A stretch of 64,000 nt of DNA from UBA5026 sp949065595 (GCA_949065595.1 CARSXK010000001.1:1-64000); one strand, 5' to 3'. Positions 8,385 through 17,187 are shown, numbered from the stretch's first letter. The notes: generated by a model not told the origin, from the letters alone. Program-made: numbers and translations.

Positions 8385-8445
8385 TATTTTATTTATACTT
8401 GGTATATTAATCATAAAAAGATGGTTGTATGAAAAAAGTAATTTT
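8385..8445 (+). repeat. Left copy of a 61-bp direct repeat (relic of the nuclease 5' end)
   Basis: These 61 bases match 10721-10781 at 54 positions, with no gap and an exact 27-base core (8419-8445). In the right copy this sequence is the spacer, -10, ribosome-binding site and first codons (MKKVIL) of the nuclease gene. Here the reading frame is lost within a few codons, so it is a non-functional duplicate. The pair brackets helD exactly. Confidence 0.85.
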
Positions 8446-8489
8446 TGTTTGATTCCAAAAATTTTTTTACAAAAGATTGAAATCAATTT

Positions 8490-10430
8490 TTAATCTAGGA
8501 TGCATAATTTATGCAGGGATCGTGTTTGTGCAACATATAGTAATTTCATATCGAGTGTATTATTCATATCATATTCTCCTGGCTGTGTTAATATTACAGC
8601 ATCGAATTCCAATCCCTTTGATAAATAACTTGGCAATACTGTTATTTCACTATCATAATTCTGGTCATGGGCAGTAATGAGACTTGATTGGAAATCAGAG
8701 TCTATTTTAGCATGTATCCGATTGGCACTCTCTTGGGTTTTTGTAATAATCGCAATGGTCTTATAGCTTTGTTTTAATTGATGAAGGATTTCTAAAATAG
8801 GTGCACTTGTCTTTTCTACTTCTTCCCCATGACGAATTACTGGGATTGCTTGATCAAATCCTAACATTTTACCAATTTTATTGGCTTCATTCATAATTTC
8901 AATTGTAGTACGATAACTTTTATTTAATTTCAATATCTCAAAATCATCAAATACTGGCACAAGTGTTTCCCAATTTTTTATACTACGATATGGATAGATG
9001 CCCTGTAGTAAATCTCCATAGATGCTGAAAGTTGCATTTTGAAACATGGCACGCAATACATAAAAAGTAAATTCTCCATAATCTTGTGCTTCGTCAATTA
9101 CAATATGTTTGTAATGATTCCATTCTTTATTTCCAGTCAATTGATGTTGAATATAAAGTAATGGAGCAACATCTTCAATATCAATTATATTTTTTTCTAT
9201 ATTTTTGATATCTATATTAGATTCTTTTAAAATTTCAATATAAATATCTTTTGCTTTTACATTCAATATTTTAAAATATTTTTTTAAATAATTATGTGTA
9301 TTGGCTTTGAATTTTTCTAATATACTTTGTGCATGATTATTTTTAATATATAAGTTGGAGTAGGATTCCATATTATCATTGATATATTTTTCTAATAATA
9401 ACATTACTCTTTCAATTTTATCTTGGACACTTTTGAAAATTCCATTATTAGCTTCTTGATAAAGTTCTTTGACAAGTGACTGTTTGGCAATCTCAATTCC
9501 ATCCATCACTAGATCCTCGTTTGGCAATACTTTTAGATTTTCAAAATACTGATCGATTCGTTTCTTCATATCAATCGAACATTTTTGCTTTGCATCTTCA
9601 TCATATTCTTTTATTACATCAAGATATCGATTGATGGTAAATTGGTTCCCCATTTTTTCAAAAAATAATTCTTCTAATGTATTTTGTGTAACACCATTGA
9701 CATCCAAATCTGGTAATATATTAGATATATAACTTACAAAAAACTGATTTGGTCCAATGACCATGTAGTCACTTGGCTTATACACATCTTTGTAACGATA
9801 AACAAGATACGCAATCCTATGGAGCGCTACCGTTGTTTTTCCACTACCAGCTACTCCTTGTACTACAATGTTTTTTGACATATCAGAACGTATAATTTTA
9901 TTTTGTTCACTTTGAATGGTTGCGATAATATTTTTTAAGCGATTATCCGCACTTACATTCAAATATGGCTTTAATAGTTCATCATTTGACACAGTATCTA
10001 CATCACTATAACTGATTAATTTCCCATCTTCAATGGTATACTGTCTTTTCAAAAGTAAATTTCCTTTTACTGTTCCTTCTGGAGCTTCATATGTACATTC
10101 GCCAACATTGGCATCATAATATAAAGATGCAATAGGGGCTCGCCAATCTACTGTTATCATTTGGCCATCATAATCCATAATACCTCTTTTTCCAATATAA
10201 CATTGATTCAATTGTTTATGATTTTGAAAATCAATGCGTGCAAAATAAGGTGTTTTTTCTGCTTTTTCTAGTGACCTTATGTAGGTTTCCAAACGGAATT
10301 TTTCTTCTAACATAACATCATAGTTAAATCGGTATAATTCTTTTATATTATCTAGTTTTAAATTAGAATCTTCAATTACTTCTTTGATCTGCGCTATAAT
10401 TGAATTTAGTTTTTCTCTCTCCTGTTCCAT
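8490..10430 (-). CDS. helD: HelD-like UvrD-family ATPase (RNA polymerase recycling factor)
   Basis: The 646-residue protein shows a coiled-coil N-terminal arm (residues 1-60), a HelD-specific segment (YFARIDF, YIGKRGIMDYDGQMITVDWRAPIASLYY) and the helicase core: Walker A GVAGSGKTTVALHRIAYLVY, motif II VIDEAQDYGEFTF, LNKSYRTTIEI, motif V SKGLEFDAVIL and motif VI LYVAQTRSLHKL. HelD uses ATP to release stalled RNA polymerase from nucleic acid. It is shorter than Bacillus subtilis HelD (774) but within the range of short relatives. The gene is flanked by a direct repeat, suggesting insertion or rearrangement. Confidence 0.92.
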   Translation of the reverse strand: MEQEREKLNSIIAQIKEVIEDSNLKLDNIKELYRFNYDVMLEEKFRLETYIRSLEKAEKTPYFARIDFQNHKQLNQCYIGKRGIMDYDGQMITVDWRAPIASLYYDANVGECTYEAPEGTVKGNLLLKRQYTIEDGKLISYSDVDTVSNDELLKPYLNVSADNRLKNIIATIQSEQNKIIRSDMSKNIVVQGVAGSGKTTVALHRIAYLVYRYKDVYKPSDYMVIGPNQFFVSYISNILPDLDVNGVTQNTLEELFFEKMGNQFTINRYLDVIKEYDEDAKQKCSIDMKKRIDQYFENLKVLPNEDLVMDGIEIAKQSLVKELYQEANNGIFKSVQDKIERVMLLLEKYINDNMESYSNLYIKNNHAQSILEKFKANTHNYLKKYFKILNVKAKDIYIEILKESNIDIKNIEKNIIDIEDVAPLLYIQHQLTGNKEWNHYKHIVIDEAQDYGEFTFYVLRAMFQNATFSIYGDLLQGIYPYRSIKNWETLVPVFDDFEILKLNKSYRTTIEIMNEANKIGKMLGFDQAIPVIRHGEEVEKTSAPILEILHQLKQSYKTIAIITKTQESANRIHAKIDSDFQSSLITAHDQNYDSEITVLPSYLSKGLEFDAVILTQPGEYDMNNTLDMKLLYVAQTRSLHKLCILD

Positions 10431-10714
10431 AGCTCCTCCTATTAAGTACTAATCTTGCGATTTACATAATATACCTTTTTTTTCGTTCTGTCAATGCATA
10501 AGTAATATAGGGTGGACCTTACAGTTTTCTAATCTATTTATTATAGTGATTTATGTGTATTTTGATAACTAACATTTTATGTAATTAGAACACATAATGA
10601 ATTTCACCTTTTGAACATTACGCTTTTTGTCTACTATCACCTTTAAGGTACAATTATATCCAATCAGACAATTATGGTTTTGATATATCATGCCTACAAT
10701 TACTAATTTCTTAC
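10431..10714. other. Intergenic region upstream of helD and the nuclease gene
   Basis: About 330 bases separate the divergent helD and nuclease starts. I see no reading frame, tRNA or convincing riboswitch here. It must hold the helD promoter, but several AT-rich candidates are equally weak. The last 60 bases belong to the direct repeat described separately. Confidence 0.5.
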
Positions 10715-10744
10715 TTGCATTATTTCATTTATTCTTGATATACT
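10715..10744 (+). promoter_or_regulatory. Candidate promoter of the nuclease gene
   Basis: TTGCAT and TATACT are 18 bases apart, about 20 bases before the nuclease ATG. In the duplicated copy at 8385 the -10 is preserved as TATATT but no -35 is present. Confidence 0.5.
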
Positions 10745-10781
10745 GATTATAAAGAGATGGTTGTATGAAAAAAGTAATTTT
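10721..10781 (+). repeat. Right copy of the 61-bp direct repeat
   Basis: This copy lies in its functional context: spacer and -10 of the promoter, ribosome-binding region and first codons of the nuclease gene. It matches 8385-8445 at 54 of 61 positions. Confidence 0.85.
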
Positions 10782-11385
10782 GTTGATATTTCTTTTCTAT
10801 TTTATTCCCACAATTGTTTTTGCACAAAATAAAAAAGTAACTGTTACTTTCTCAAAATGTGTCGATGGTGATACAGCTAAAGTGATACTGAATCATGAAG
10901 AGGTTACTGTTCGTTTTTTGGCAATTGATACACCAGAAACAAAACATCCAACAAAACAAGAAGAACCATATGGAAAAGAAGCCAGTAAGTTTACTTGTGA
11001 GGCATTAACAAAGGCTAATAATATCGTTTTAGAATATGATTCTGGTAGTGATTTATATGATAAATACAAACGACATCTTGCATGGGTTTATGTAGATGGT
11101 GTTTTGTTACAAGATAGTTTGATCCAAAGAGGTCTTGCCAAAGTCGCTTATCTATATGGTAATTATTCTTATACCTCTTTATTGCAGGAACATGAAAAAA
11201 TAGCCAAAGAAAAACAAATTGGAATTTGGAGTCAGGAAAATCCTAAAAAAAACAATTATTGGTATATCATAATAACAGTTGGTCTCATGATTGTTATATA
11301 TATTGTATTTCCTAGAGGAAGAAAAAAACTCAATCGAACGATAAAATCAAGGGTTAAAAAGGAGCTCAAAAAAAGGATATCATAG
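10765..11385 (+). CDS. Secreted or membrane-anchored thermonuclease (SNase family)
   Basis: Residues 1-20 form a signal peptide ending TIVFA. The SNase domain (about 24-155) has the calcium-binding and catalytic set: Asp34 and Asp36 in CVDGDTAKV, Arg50 and Glu58 in VRFLAIDTPE, and Arg103 in KYKRHLAWVYVDG. A transmembrane helix (about 168-186, YWYIIITVGLMIVIYIVF) followed by a very basic tail anchors it with the enzyme outside. Members hydrolyse DNA and RNA. A surface nuclease could serve nucleotide scavenging or DNA processing for uptake; a link with the ComK-family gene near oriC is speculation. Confidence 0.94.
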   Translation: MKKVILLIFLFYFIPTIVFAQNKKVTVTFSKCVDGDTAKVILNHEEVTVRFLAIDTPETKHPTKQEEPYGKEASKFTCEALTKANNIVLEYDSGSDLYDKYKRHLAWVYVDGVLLQDSLIQRGLAKVAYLYGNYSYTSLLQEHEKIAKEKQIGIWSQENPKKNNYWYIIITVGLMIVIYIVFPRGRKKLNRTIKSRVKKELKKRIS

Positions 11386-11398
11386 GGTATCCTTTTAA
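11371..11398. terminator. Bidirectional terminator between nuclease and Nudix genes
   Basis: AAAAGGATA and TATCCTTTT form a 9-bp stem around an 8-base loop. A-runs on the left and T-runs on the right let it end both convergent transcripts. Confidence 0.85.
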
Positions 11399-11829
11399 AA
11401 ATAATTTTTTAAGATATAATCCATTGTAATTTTAATGTCTTCAAACACTTTGATGTCATCTAATTCTTCTCTAGAAAACCATCTAATATCTGTACTCTCA
11501 TCATTTATTTTGGGTTCTATATCATGTATTGGTACAGCTGGATAAATAATATCAATATATGTTTCACCTGTTTTAGATCTGTTTCTTTGAATACCCAAAG
11601 GTCTTATGTAATCTTCTTCTCTTGGAAAGCGCTCTCCCAAAATTTTCACTTTAATTCCTGTTTCTTCATATGTTTCACGAATGGCAGCTTCCTCTGGGAT
11701 TTCCCCTTTTTCTATATGACCTCCTGGTTGTGTCCATCGATTGTAATCTTTATGTTTTACCAAAAGAATTTTTTTGGTAAATGGATCTATTACATAGGCA
11801 GAAGCACAAAATTCACGTTGCATATCCAT
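11395..11829 (-). CDS. Nudix hydrolase
   Basis: A 144-residue Nudix protein with an intact box GHIEKGEIPEEAAIRETYEETGI fitting G-x5-E-x7-REUxEExGU, which binds magnesium and hydrolyses nucleoside diphosphates linked to another group. QREFCASAYVID and NRWTQPGGH resemble MutT/ADP-ribose-type members, but the substrate cannot be predicted. AGGTGATGTT lies before the ATG. It converges on the nuclease gene. Confidence 0.93.
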   Translation of the reverse strand: MDMQREFCASAYVIDPFTKKILLVKHKDYNRWTQPGGHIEKGEIPEEAAIRETYEETGIKVKILGERFPREEDYIRPLGIQRNRSKTGETYIDIIYPAVPIHDIEPKINDESTDIRWFSREELDDIKVFEDIKITMDYILKNYF

Positions 11830-11899
11830 AACATCACCTACTTCAGTATACCAAAATGAATCATCAATTCCAATTATCTGTTAAAAATTGTACAATGGT

Positions 11900-12694
11900 T
11901 TACATATTTGTATAATAATATTGGTTGTGATCATCTATTTTCAAACGTTTTTGATAACTAGCACAGCTTACATCAAAATATTCCAATTGCTGTTTCATTA
12001 ATATTGGTTCATCCCAATTTACACTTTGATTTGCAACAGTCAATTTAGGTAGCGATAAAGTTGAAATTTGCTTTTTTGATGGAAACTCACCATCAAAAGT
12101 TTTCAAAGTTGCAATCGCCATCATTTGTGGTGCTTGATATTCTATTTTTTCTCGCTCTACTTCTAGGGCTACTTCTAGTAAATAGTTATGATCTTTTAAG
12201 TTTTCTAATAAATAGTTCTTATAGTAGATCCATTCTCCTTTGGGTGTGATGCGACACATTTCATCACCCGTTTGCAACGAAAATAACCCATCAGTATAGT
12301 ACATATGTAACGCTTGTGCACTCTCTTTTGAATCTGTTCTTACTTTGAATTTTTCCATATTATAATATTCATTTATAGGCATAAATGAAACATATTGTAC
12401 ATCTATATCAGATAGTTGATGTACTTTCTCATAAAAATTAGCTTTTTTCTGATGATTTGTTTGCTTACTACTATAAATGGCATGTAATAAAGAAGCCGCT
12501 CCAATTTGGTTTTTATGTTGTGGCTCTCTTATGGATTCTTCTACACAGATATCCAAATTAGCAAATATATTTTCTAATAGTTTTAAATTATAATTAAATT
12601 CCTCATCAGAACCATCTGAAATATTCAAATTTTGAACTTCGTCAGCTAATTTTTTCCATATTTCAATTTCTGTTTTTTCATAAATTTTTTTCAT
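11900..12694 (-). CDS. Hypothetical protein, 264 residues
   Basis: Not recognised. The sequence is soluble, charged and rich in Tyr, Glu and Lys, without signal peptide or zinc motif. A central hydrophilic part (MEKFKVRTDSKESAQALHMYYTDGLFSLQTGDEMCRITPKGEW, with breaks) may be mixed alpha/beta. The start is at 12694: GGGGAGG is seven bases upstream of that ATG and has no equivalent for the 18-codon-longer frame. It follows the DUF421 gene by about 60 bases and may share its transcript. Confidence 0.78.
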   Translation of the reverse strand: MKKIYEKTEIEIWKKLADEVQNLNISDGSDEEFNYNLKLLENIFANLDICVEESIREPQHKNQIGAASLLHAIYSSKQTNHQKKANFYEKVHQLSDIDVQYVSFMPINEYYNMEKFKVRTDSKESAQALHMYYTDGLFSLQTGDEMCRITPKGEWIYYKNYLLENLKDHNYLLEVALEVEREKIEYQAPQMMAIATLKTFDGEFPSKKQISTLSLPKLTVANQSVNWDEPILMKQQLEYFDVSCASYQKRLKIDDHNQYYYTNM

Positions 12695-12756
12695 ACATTT
12701 ACCTCCCCAAGGAGCTATTATATCATTAAGAAGAGATATTGTCATCACTTTTTTAT

Positions 12757-13476
12757 TTATTCCAATACGTTAATATTTTCCAAAGTTTCATTTTTTTCAT
12801 ATATGGTTAGTTTTTCCTGACTGTCTAACGTTGCAAGTAAAATATTATGTGTATTTTGATATCCTTTGATTTTTAATTCTTTCTCAAGCCATTCTTCTGT
12901 TTTATTCATATTTTTTAAGTTATTTATCATAATTCTGCTATCAATTATTACATTCGAACATAAACTTGCTTTGGATACTTTTACGCTCATATCTTTGGGT
13001 GTCAATGGTTTATATTCACTAACTGGTAAAATGCTTAATTTGCCATTGGCCTCCATAATCGCATAGGCGATTTCATTCAAGTCAAAATAACCAGCAGCTC
13101 TACATTGTTCTAACAAATCATTTATATCTAACATTACTTTTTTCATATTTTTTTCTAAAATTTTCCCATTTTGAATCATCATAATAGGTGTTCCAATTAT
13201 CCACCTCCTTAAATGAATACTTTTCATAGAAAGGAGGGAAACGAGATATGCACTGATTCCAAAGACAAGTACCGCTATGATTCCATGCATATAAGGAGCA
13301 TCCATATTAATCGTCATTTCTGCCGCAAAGTTTCCAATGGAAATTCCAATCACATAATCAAATAAGGAAAGTTCTGATACTTGTTTTCTGCCAATAATTT
13401 TTGTAATTAAAAATAAAGCAATTAAAGAAAATAAACTTCTTGGAACAATCATAAATGCATCTATCATATTTTGCAT
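12757..13476 (-). CDS. DUF421/YetF-family membrane protein
   Basis: Three N-terminal transmembrane helices (about 8-28, 35-55, 60-82) are followed by a cytoplasmic YetF domain. Family hallmarks are SELSLFDYVIGISIGNFAAEM, PIMMIQNGKILEKNMKK, DLLEQCRAAGYFDLNEIAYAI, and LSILPVSEYKPLTPKDM. In Bacilli YetF-type proteins are often linked to sporulation or germination, with no established biochemical activity. AGGTGATACT precedes the ATG. Confidence 0.93.
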   Translation of the reverse strand: MQNMIDAFMIVPRSLFSLIALFLITKIIGRKQVSELSLFDYVIGISIGNFAAEMTINMDAPYMHGIIAVLVFGISAYLVSLLSMKSIHLRRWIIGTPIMMIQNGKILEKNMKKVMLDINDLLEQCRAAGYFDLNEIAYAIMEANGKLSILPVSEYKPLTPKDMSVKVSKASLCSNVIIDSRIMINNLKNMNKTEEWLEKELKIKGYQNTHNILLATLDSQEKLTIYEKNETLENINVLE

Positions 13477-13508
13477 AGTATCACCTATGGTTAGTATACC
13501 TATTAAAA

Positions 13509-13546
13509 TAAAAAAGATACTTCATTCAGATTTAAAATGTATCTAT
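13509..13546 (-). terminator. Terminator of tagO
   Basis: On the minus strand AGATAC and GTATCT flank an 18-base loop and are followed by TTTTTATTTT, overlapping the tagO stop. Confidence 0.6.
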
Positions 13547-14613
13547 TTTTTATTATATTTTTTTATTCGTTTTTTCTTCACACTTTCTGCATCAAAAACG
13601 ACATTGGTCTTGGCGACAAATACAAGAACAATTACTAATAAAGTTCCATATATAATATAACCTAGTTGGTTGTCTTTGAGTACATATACAATAGACGCAA
13701 ATGCAAATAATGAATCCATAATATAAATCACAATAACAGTTGCTCTTTGGGATAAATTACGATTTAGTAATTGATGATGTATATGAAATTGATCTGCATG
13801 AAAAGGGTTTTCCCCTTTTAGTGTTCGTCTAATAATAGCAAATAAAGTATCCAAAATTGGAATTGCTAAAATGATAAGCGGAATAATCAATGACGTCATG
13901 GTAACATTCTTAAATCCAAGTAGCGCAATGATAGCAATGATAAAACCCATAAACATTGATCCAGAATTTCCAGCAAAGATAGTTGCAGGATTAAAATTAT
14001 AAACCAAGAAACCTAAAGTAGAGCCAAGCATTATAAAAGCCAAAACAAAATCTAAACCCAATTTTCCTTGCATGGTAGCTATAATACCAATCGTCAAATA
14101 ATAGATGGCACTAATACCACCAGATAATCCATCCAATCCATCGATTAGGTTAATACAATTGATACATCCTAAAATAAAAAGTAGGGTAAGAGGATAGGAT
14201 AACCAACTAAATTCAATGTAAAGACCAAAAGCGCTAATGTCGCGTATTAAGATGTTGCCATAAAAAACGATAACACTGGCTGCGGCAAGTTGTCCAATGA
14301 ATTGGGTTTTGGCACTTAATTCTGTAATATCATCAATGACACCGATTATTAGAATGATAAAGCTTCCAATTAAAATCGCATTCATCATGGCACTCGGTGT
14401 TCCAAATATCATATATCCAAGTAAAAATCCCAAAAATATAGCCAATCCACCTAATTTTGGAATAGGCTTTTTATGAATGTGCCGGCCACCAATATGGTCA
14501 TCCACTGCATGAATTTGAACTGCTATTTTCTTAATATAAGGAATTAATAATACCACAAATATAAACGGTATGAATATCATTAAAATAATTTTTGTTACAA
14601 TATCTTGATTCAT
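13543..14613 (-). CDS. tagO: Undecaprenyl-phosphate N-acetylglucosaminyl 1-phosphate transferase (TagO/WecA family)
   Basis: This 356-residue polytopic membrane enzyme (about ten helices) transfers GlcNAc-1-phosphate to undecaprenyl phosphate, the first step of wall teichoic acid and related polymers. It shows the family motifs KPIPKLGG, IIGVIDDITELSA (Asp-Asp), INLIDGLDGLSGG, VYNFNPATIFAGNSGSMFMGF, and the C-terminal HADQFHIHH that separates TagO/WecA from MraY. Start ATG is the first of the frame. No other teichoic-acid genes are in the window. Confidence 0.94.
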   Translation of the reverse strand: MNQDIVTKIILMIFIPFIFVVLLIPYIKKIAVQIHAVDDHIGGRHIHKKPIPKLGGLAIFLGFLLGYMIFGTPSAMMNAILIGSFIILIIGVIDDITELSAKTQFIGQLAAASVIVFYGNILIRDISAFGLYIEFSWLSYPLTLLFILGCINCINLIDGLDGLSGGISAIYYLTIGIIATMQGKLGLDFVLAFIMLGSTLGFLVYNFNPATIFAGNSGSMFMGFIIAIIALLGFKNVTMTSLIIPLIILAIPILDTLFAIIRRTLKGENPFHADQFHIHHQLLNRNLSQRATVIVIYIMDSLFAFASIVYVLKDNQLGYIIYGTLLVIVLVFVAKTNVVFDAESVKKKRIKKYNKK

Positions 14614-14742
14614 TATACCACCATGTTCATTATAGCATTTTTCTATTTCTATGTCTATTTCAAATAAATCTGTACAGCATTTTAAGGTAAGAATTAATTA
14701 TACAATTATATTATCTGTTTTTAAGGAATCATAAATTTATAA

Positions 14743-14771
14743 TTGACATCTAATCTAAAAATAGATAAACT
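14743..14771 (+). promoter_or_regulatory. Candidate promoter of the sigma-factor gene
   Basis: A perfect TTGACA is followed after 17 bases by TAAACT (4 of 6). It lies about 30 bases before the start codon, suggesting vegetative sigma-A transcription. Confidence 0.55.
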
Positions 14772-14803
14772 AATAAGCACTAAAGAAAGAAGGTAATTTA
14801 AAT

Positions 14804-15502
14804 ATGGTTTTTGATTATAAACTAAAAGAATCATTAAGTGAGGACAAATTACGTGACTATTTTATTCAGTATAAAGCGGGGGACAAAGCATTTAGAAATA
14901 CAATTATAGAGCACAATATAAAATTAGTTATTTTTGAAGCAAATAAAATTAAAGAGAATACAATTTCCTATTGTTTAGATGAATTAATTTCAATTGGGTT
15001 TATTGGTTTAATCAAGGCCGTAGATACTTTTGATGTAAGCAAGAATTACAAATTTAATACATATGCAATAATATGTATCCGAAATGAAATAATAATGTTT
15101 TTCAGAAAAAATAAAAAATATAATGATAATCCTAGTTTAGATGATACTGTAACGATTACTGATGATGGACATACATTAAAATACGAAGATATATTAATAG
15201 ATGAAAATTGTGATTTAATAGCGGGTTATGAAGAAAAAGAGCTTTCTATCACAATACGTAGGTTGATTCAAGAATTGCCCCAACTCAATCAAACCATTCT
15301 AAATTTGTATTTTGGATTTACGGGAGAAGATCCATTATCCCAAAGAGAAATTGGAAAATTGACAAATCTTACACAAGGCAGCATCTCTCGCATCATAAAA
15401 CGGTCATTAAAAATAATAAAACAGAATTTATATCAAGAAGGATTCGGTGAGAATGACATATCTGAAATAGGAAAATCAAAACAATATTCAGCGGAACATT
15501 AA
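14804..15502 (+). CDS. Sporulation-type RNA polymerase sigma factor (SigE/SigK-like)
   Basis: This 232-residue sigma-70 protein has region 2 (EHNIKLVIFEANKI, DELISIGFIGLIKAVDTFD, KFNTYAIICIRNEIIMFFR), a linker with SLDDTVTITDDGHTLKYEDIL that strongly recalls SigE/SigK (SLDEPLNIDWDGNEL), and region 4 with helix-turn-helix SQREIGKLTNLTQGSISRIIKRS. SigE and SigK direct mother-cell transcription. Unlike them it has no recognisable pro-sequence and no spoIIGA neighbour, so post-translational activation is not evident. Which of the two it equals cannot be decided. GAAAGAAGG is upstream of the ATG. Confidence 0.85.
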   Translation: MVFDYKLKESLSEDKLRDYFIQYKAGDKAFRNTIIEHNIKLVIFEANKIKENTISYCLDELISIGFIGLIKAVDTFDVSKNYKFNTYAIICIRNEIIMFFRKNKKYNDNPSLDDTVTITDDGHTLKYEDILIDENCDLIAGYEEKELSITIRRLIQELPQLNQTILNLYFGFTGEDPLSQREIGKLTNLTQGSISRIIKRSLKIIKQNLYQEGFGENDISEIGKSKQYSAEH

Positions 15503-15514
15503 AAATCATATTTA

Positions 15515-15545
15515 ATAAGCATTCCTTTTTATCGGAATGCTTTAT
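15515..15545. terminator. Bidirectional terminator between sigma factor and mbl
   Basis: AAGCATTCC and GGAATGCTT form a perfect 9-bp stem with an 8-base loop and flanking A/T runs. It overlaps the mbl stop and serves both convergent genes. Confidence 0.85.
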
Positions 15546-16531
15546 TTGTCAATCAAATGTAGATTACCAAGTAAAATACCTGTCCCTTCGGCCACACATG
15601 TAAGTGGGCTATCTGCGATTTTAACAGGAACTTTTAGTTCATTTGCAAGCAATTGATCCATTCCTCGAATCAATGCACCACCACCTGTTACAACAATTCC
15701 TTTATCAATAATATCCGCTGATAATTCTGGTGGGGTTTGTTCTAATACATTTTTAGCTGTATGTACAATTACATCAGCACTCTCTTTTAATGCTTCTGCA
15801 ATTTCCTCGCTATCTAAAGTAATCGTGTGAGGTAATCCTGTTCCTAAATCTCGACCGCGTACTTCCATCTTTTCTTTAATGCTATTGGGAAATACATTAC
15901 CGATGGTTAATTTAATTTCTTCTGCTGTACGATCGCCAATGAGTAATTTATATTTTTTCTTGATATACTTAATAATATCATTATCAAATGTATTTCCCGC
16001 TATTTTTATAGATGTACTATTGACAATATCTCCCATGGATAAAACAGCGATATCTGTTGTGCCACCACCTATATCTATTACCATATTACCACTTGGTTTA
16101 GAAATATCCATCCCTGCGCCAATGGCAGCCACTTTAGGTTCTTCCTCCAGAAATACTTTGCGTGCTCCTGTCCGTTCTGCTGCTTCTTTGATGGCATTTT
16201 TTTCTACTTGTGTAATATTGGATGGACAGCAAATCAAAATACGTGGACGTGTTAACATACTTCTTGCATTTACCTCACGAATAAAATGATTGAGCATAAT
16301 TTCAGTCGCATCAAAATCTGCAATTACACCATCTTTCATCGGTCTAATAGCATGCACTTTCCCTGGTGTTCTTCCTAACATATTTCTAGCCTTATGTCCA
16401 ACTGCAAGCGGTTTTTTTGTTTCACTATCAATTGCAACAACACTTGGTTCATTTAATACAACACCTTGTCCTTTTATATAAATTAATACATTCGCGGTTC
16501 CCAAATCGATTCCGATATCTTTTGCAAACAT
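15542..16531 (-). CDS. mbl: Rod shape-determining protein Mbl (MreB-like actin)
   Basis: This 329-residue bacterial actin opens with DIGIDLGTANVLIYIKGQG (phosphate 1), has VIDIGGGTTDIAVLS (phosphate 2) and GIVVTGGGALIRGMDQLL (adenosine motif). It polymerises beneath the membrane to guide lateral wall synthesis. It lies 20 bases after spoIIID, the gene order of Bacillus subtilis spoIIID-mbl, which argues for Mbl rather than MreB; no mreC or mreD is nearby. Confidence 0.92.
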   Translation of the reverse strand: MFAKDIGIDLGTANVLIYIKGQGVVLNEPSVVAIDSETKKPLAVGHKARNMLGRTPGKVHAIRPMKDGVIADFDATEIMLNHFIREVNARSMLTRPRILICCPSNITQVEKNAIKEAAERTGARKVFLEEEPKVAAIGAGMDISKPSGNMVIDIGGGTTDIAVLSMGDIVNSTSIKIAGNTFDNDIIKYIKKKYKLLIGDRTAEEIKLTIGNVFPNSIKEKMEVRGRDLGTGLPHTITLDSEEIAEALKESADVIVHTAKNVLEQTPPELSADIIDKGIVVTGGGALIRGMDQLLANELKVPVKIADSPLTCVAEGTGILLGNLHLIDK

Positions 16532-16551
16532 TACGATAACCTCTTTTCTTA

Positions 16552-16803
16552 CTATGATATTTGTTCTAAATATTTTTTCTTTGTCGATTCGCCACCTCTA
16601 ATATGACGAATATCAGTATGATACTTTAAGATTTCTTTTACTTTTTGATATTTATTTTTATCTATTTGACACAATCTTTCATGTAAATCTTTATGTACAG
16701 TGCTTTTAGATACATGAAAGTATAATGCGATTTCTCTAATAGTATGTCCCGTTTTTAAAATAAATTCCGTTTCTTTCAAAACTCTTTCAGTGATTTGACT
16801 CAT
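16552..16803 (-). CDS. spoIIID: Sporulation transcription factor SpoIIID
   Basis: The 83-residue protein has the SpoIIID core: TIREIALYFHVSKSTVHKDLHERL (helix-turn-helix) followed by VKEILKYHTDIRHIRGGESTKKKY, nearly the invariant family block. In Bacilli SpoIIID switches mother-cell transcription from SigE to SigK regulons by binding DNA with its basic C-terminus. AGGGGG is about eight bases before the ATG. It is cotranscribed with mbl. Confidence 0.96.
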   Translation of the reverse strand: MSQITERVLKETEFILKTGHTIREIALYFHVSKSTVHKDLHERLCQIDKNKYQKVKEILKYHTDIRHIRGGESTKKKYLEQIS

Positions 16804-17157
16804 TTTAAGTTCCCCCTAATTCATTTTATTGATATTTATTTTGTTTTATACATTATAATGAATAAATATTATATAAATGTATAAGGGACACTTAATCTAA
16901 ATTAAATTTTGTGATTAAGAATTGATAGAAAAATAGAGGACTATTTATAGTGATTTCAAATGATGAAAAATGAACTGGATTAAGTACAGAATTAAAAAAC
17001 TTCTTTTTATCATTCGAATGATAAAGCTTGTTTCATACTATCCATTTGTCGGTACACACCATAAAATTAGTTAGCAAAATTTACGATACTATGGTTTTAG
17101 AGAAACATTGCCCTATACAAAAAAGATTGTTTTACTTGAAATAAAACATTCGTTATA
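16804..17157. other. Intergenic region upstream of spoIIID with a perfect 20-bp palindrome
   Basis: This 350-base stretch has no supportable gene. It should hold the spoIIID promoter (close to 16803) and ends before the terminator of the spoIIQ-like gene. A perfect palindrome with half-site TTTATCATTC spans 17006-17025; no T-run follows it on either strand, so it looks more like a protein-binding site than a terminator. Confidence 0.5.
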
Positions 17158-17187
17158 TATAAAAATCGATACTGTTATATCGATTTT
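17158..17187 (-). terminator. Terminator of the spoIID-spoIIQ-like operon
   Basis: AAAATCGATA and TATCGATTTT form a perfect 10-bp stem with a 6-base loop. On the minus strand a TTTTTATATA tail follows. It overlaps the stop codon of the upstream gene. Confidence 0.85.

Noticed and set aside
10500..10720. Possible riboswitch or small RNA in the gap between helD and the nuclease gene
   Set aside because: No conserved aptamer core or strong hairpin-terminator pair could be found by eye.
16981..17030. Palindrome at 17006-17025 as an intrinsic terminator
   Set aside because: No T-run follows on either strand and the perfect dyad leaves no natural loop; the real terminator is the hairpin at 17158-17187.
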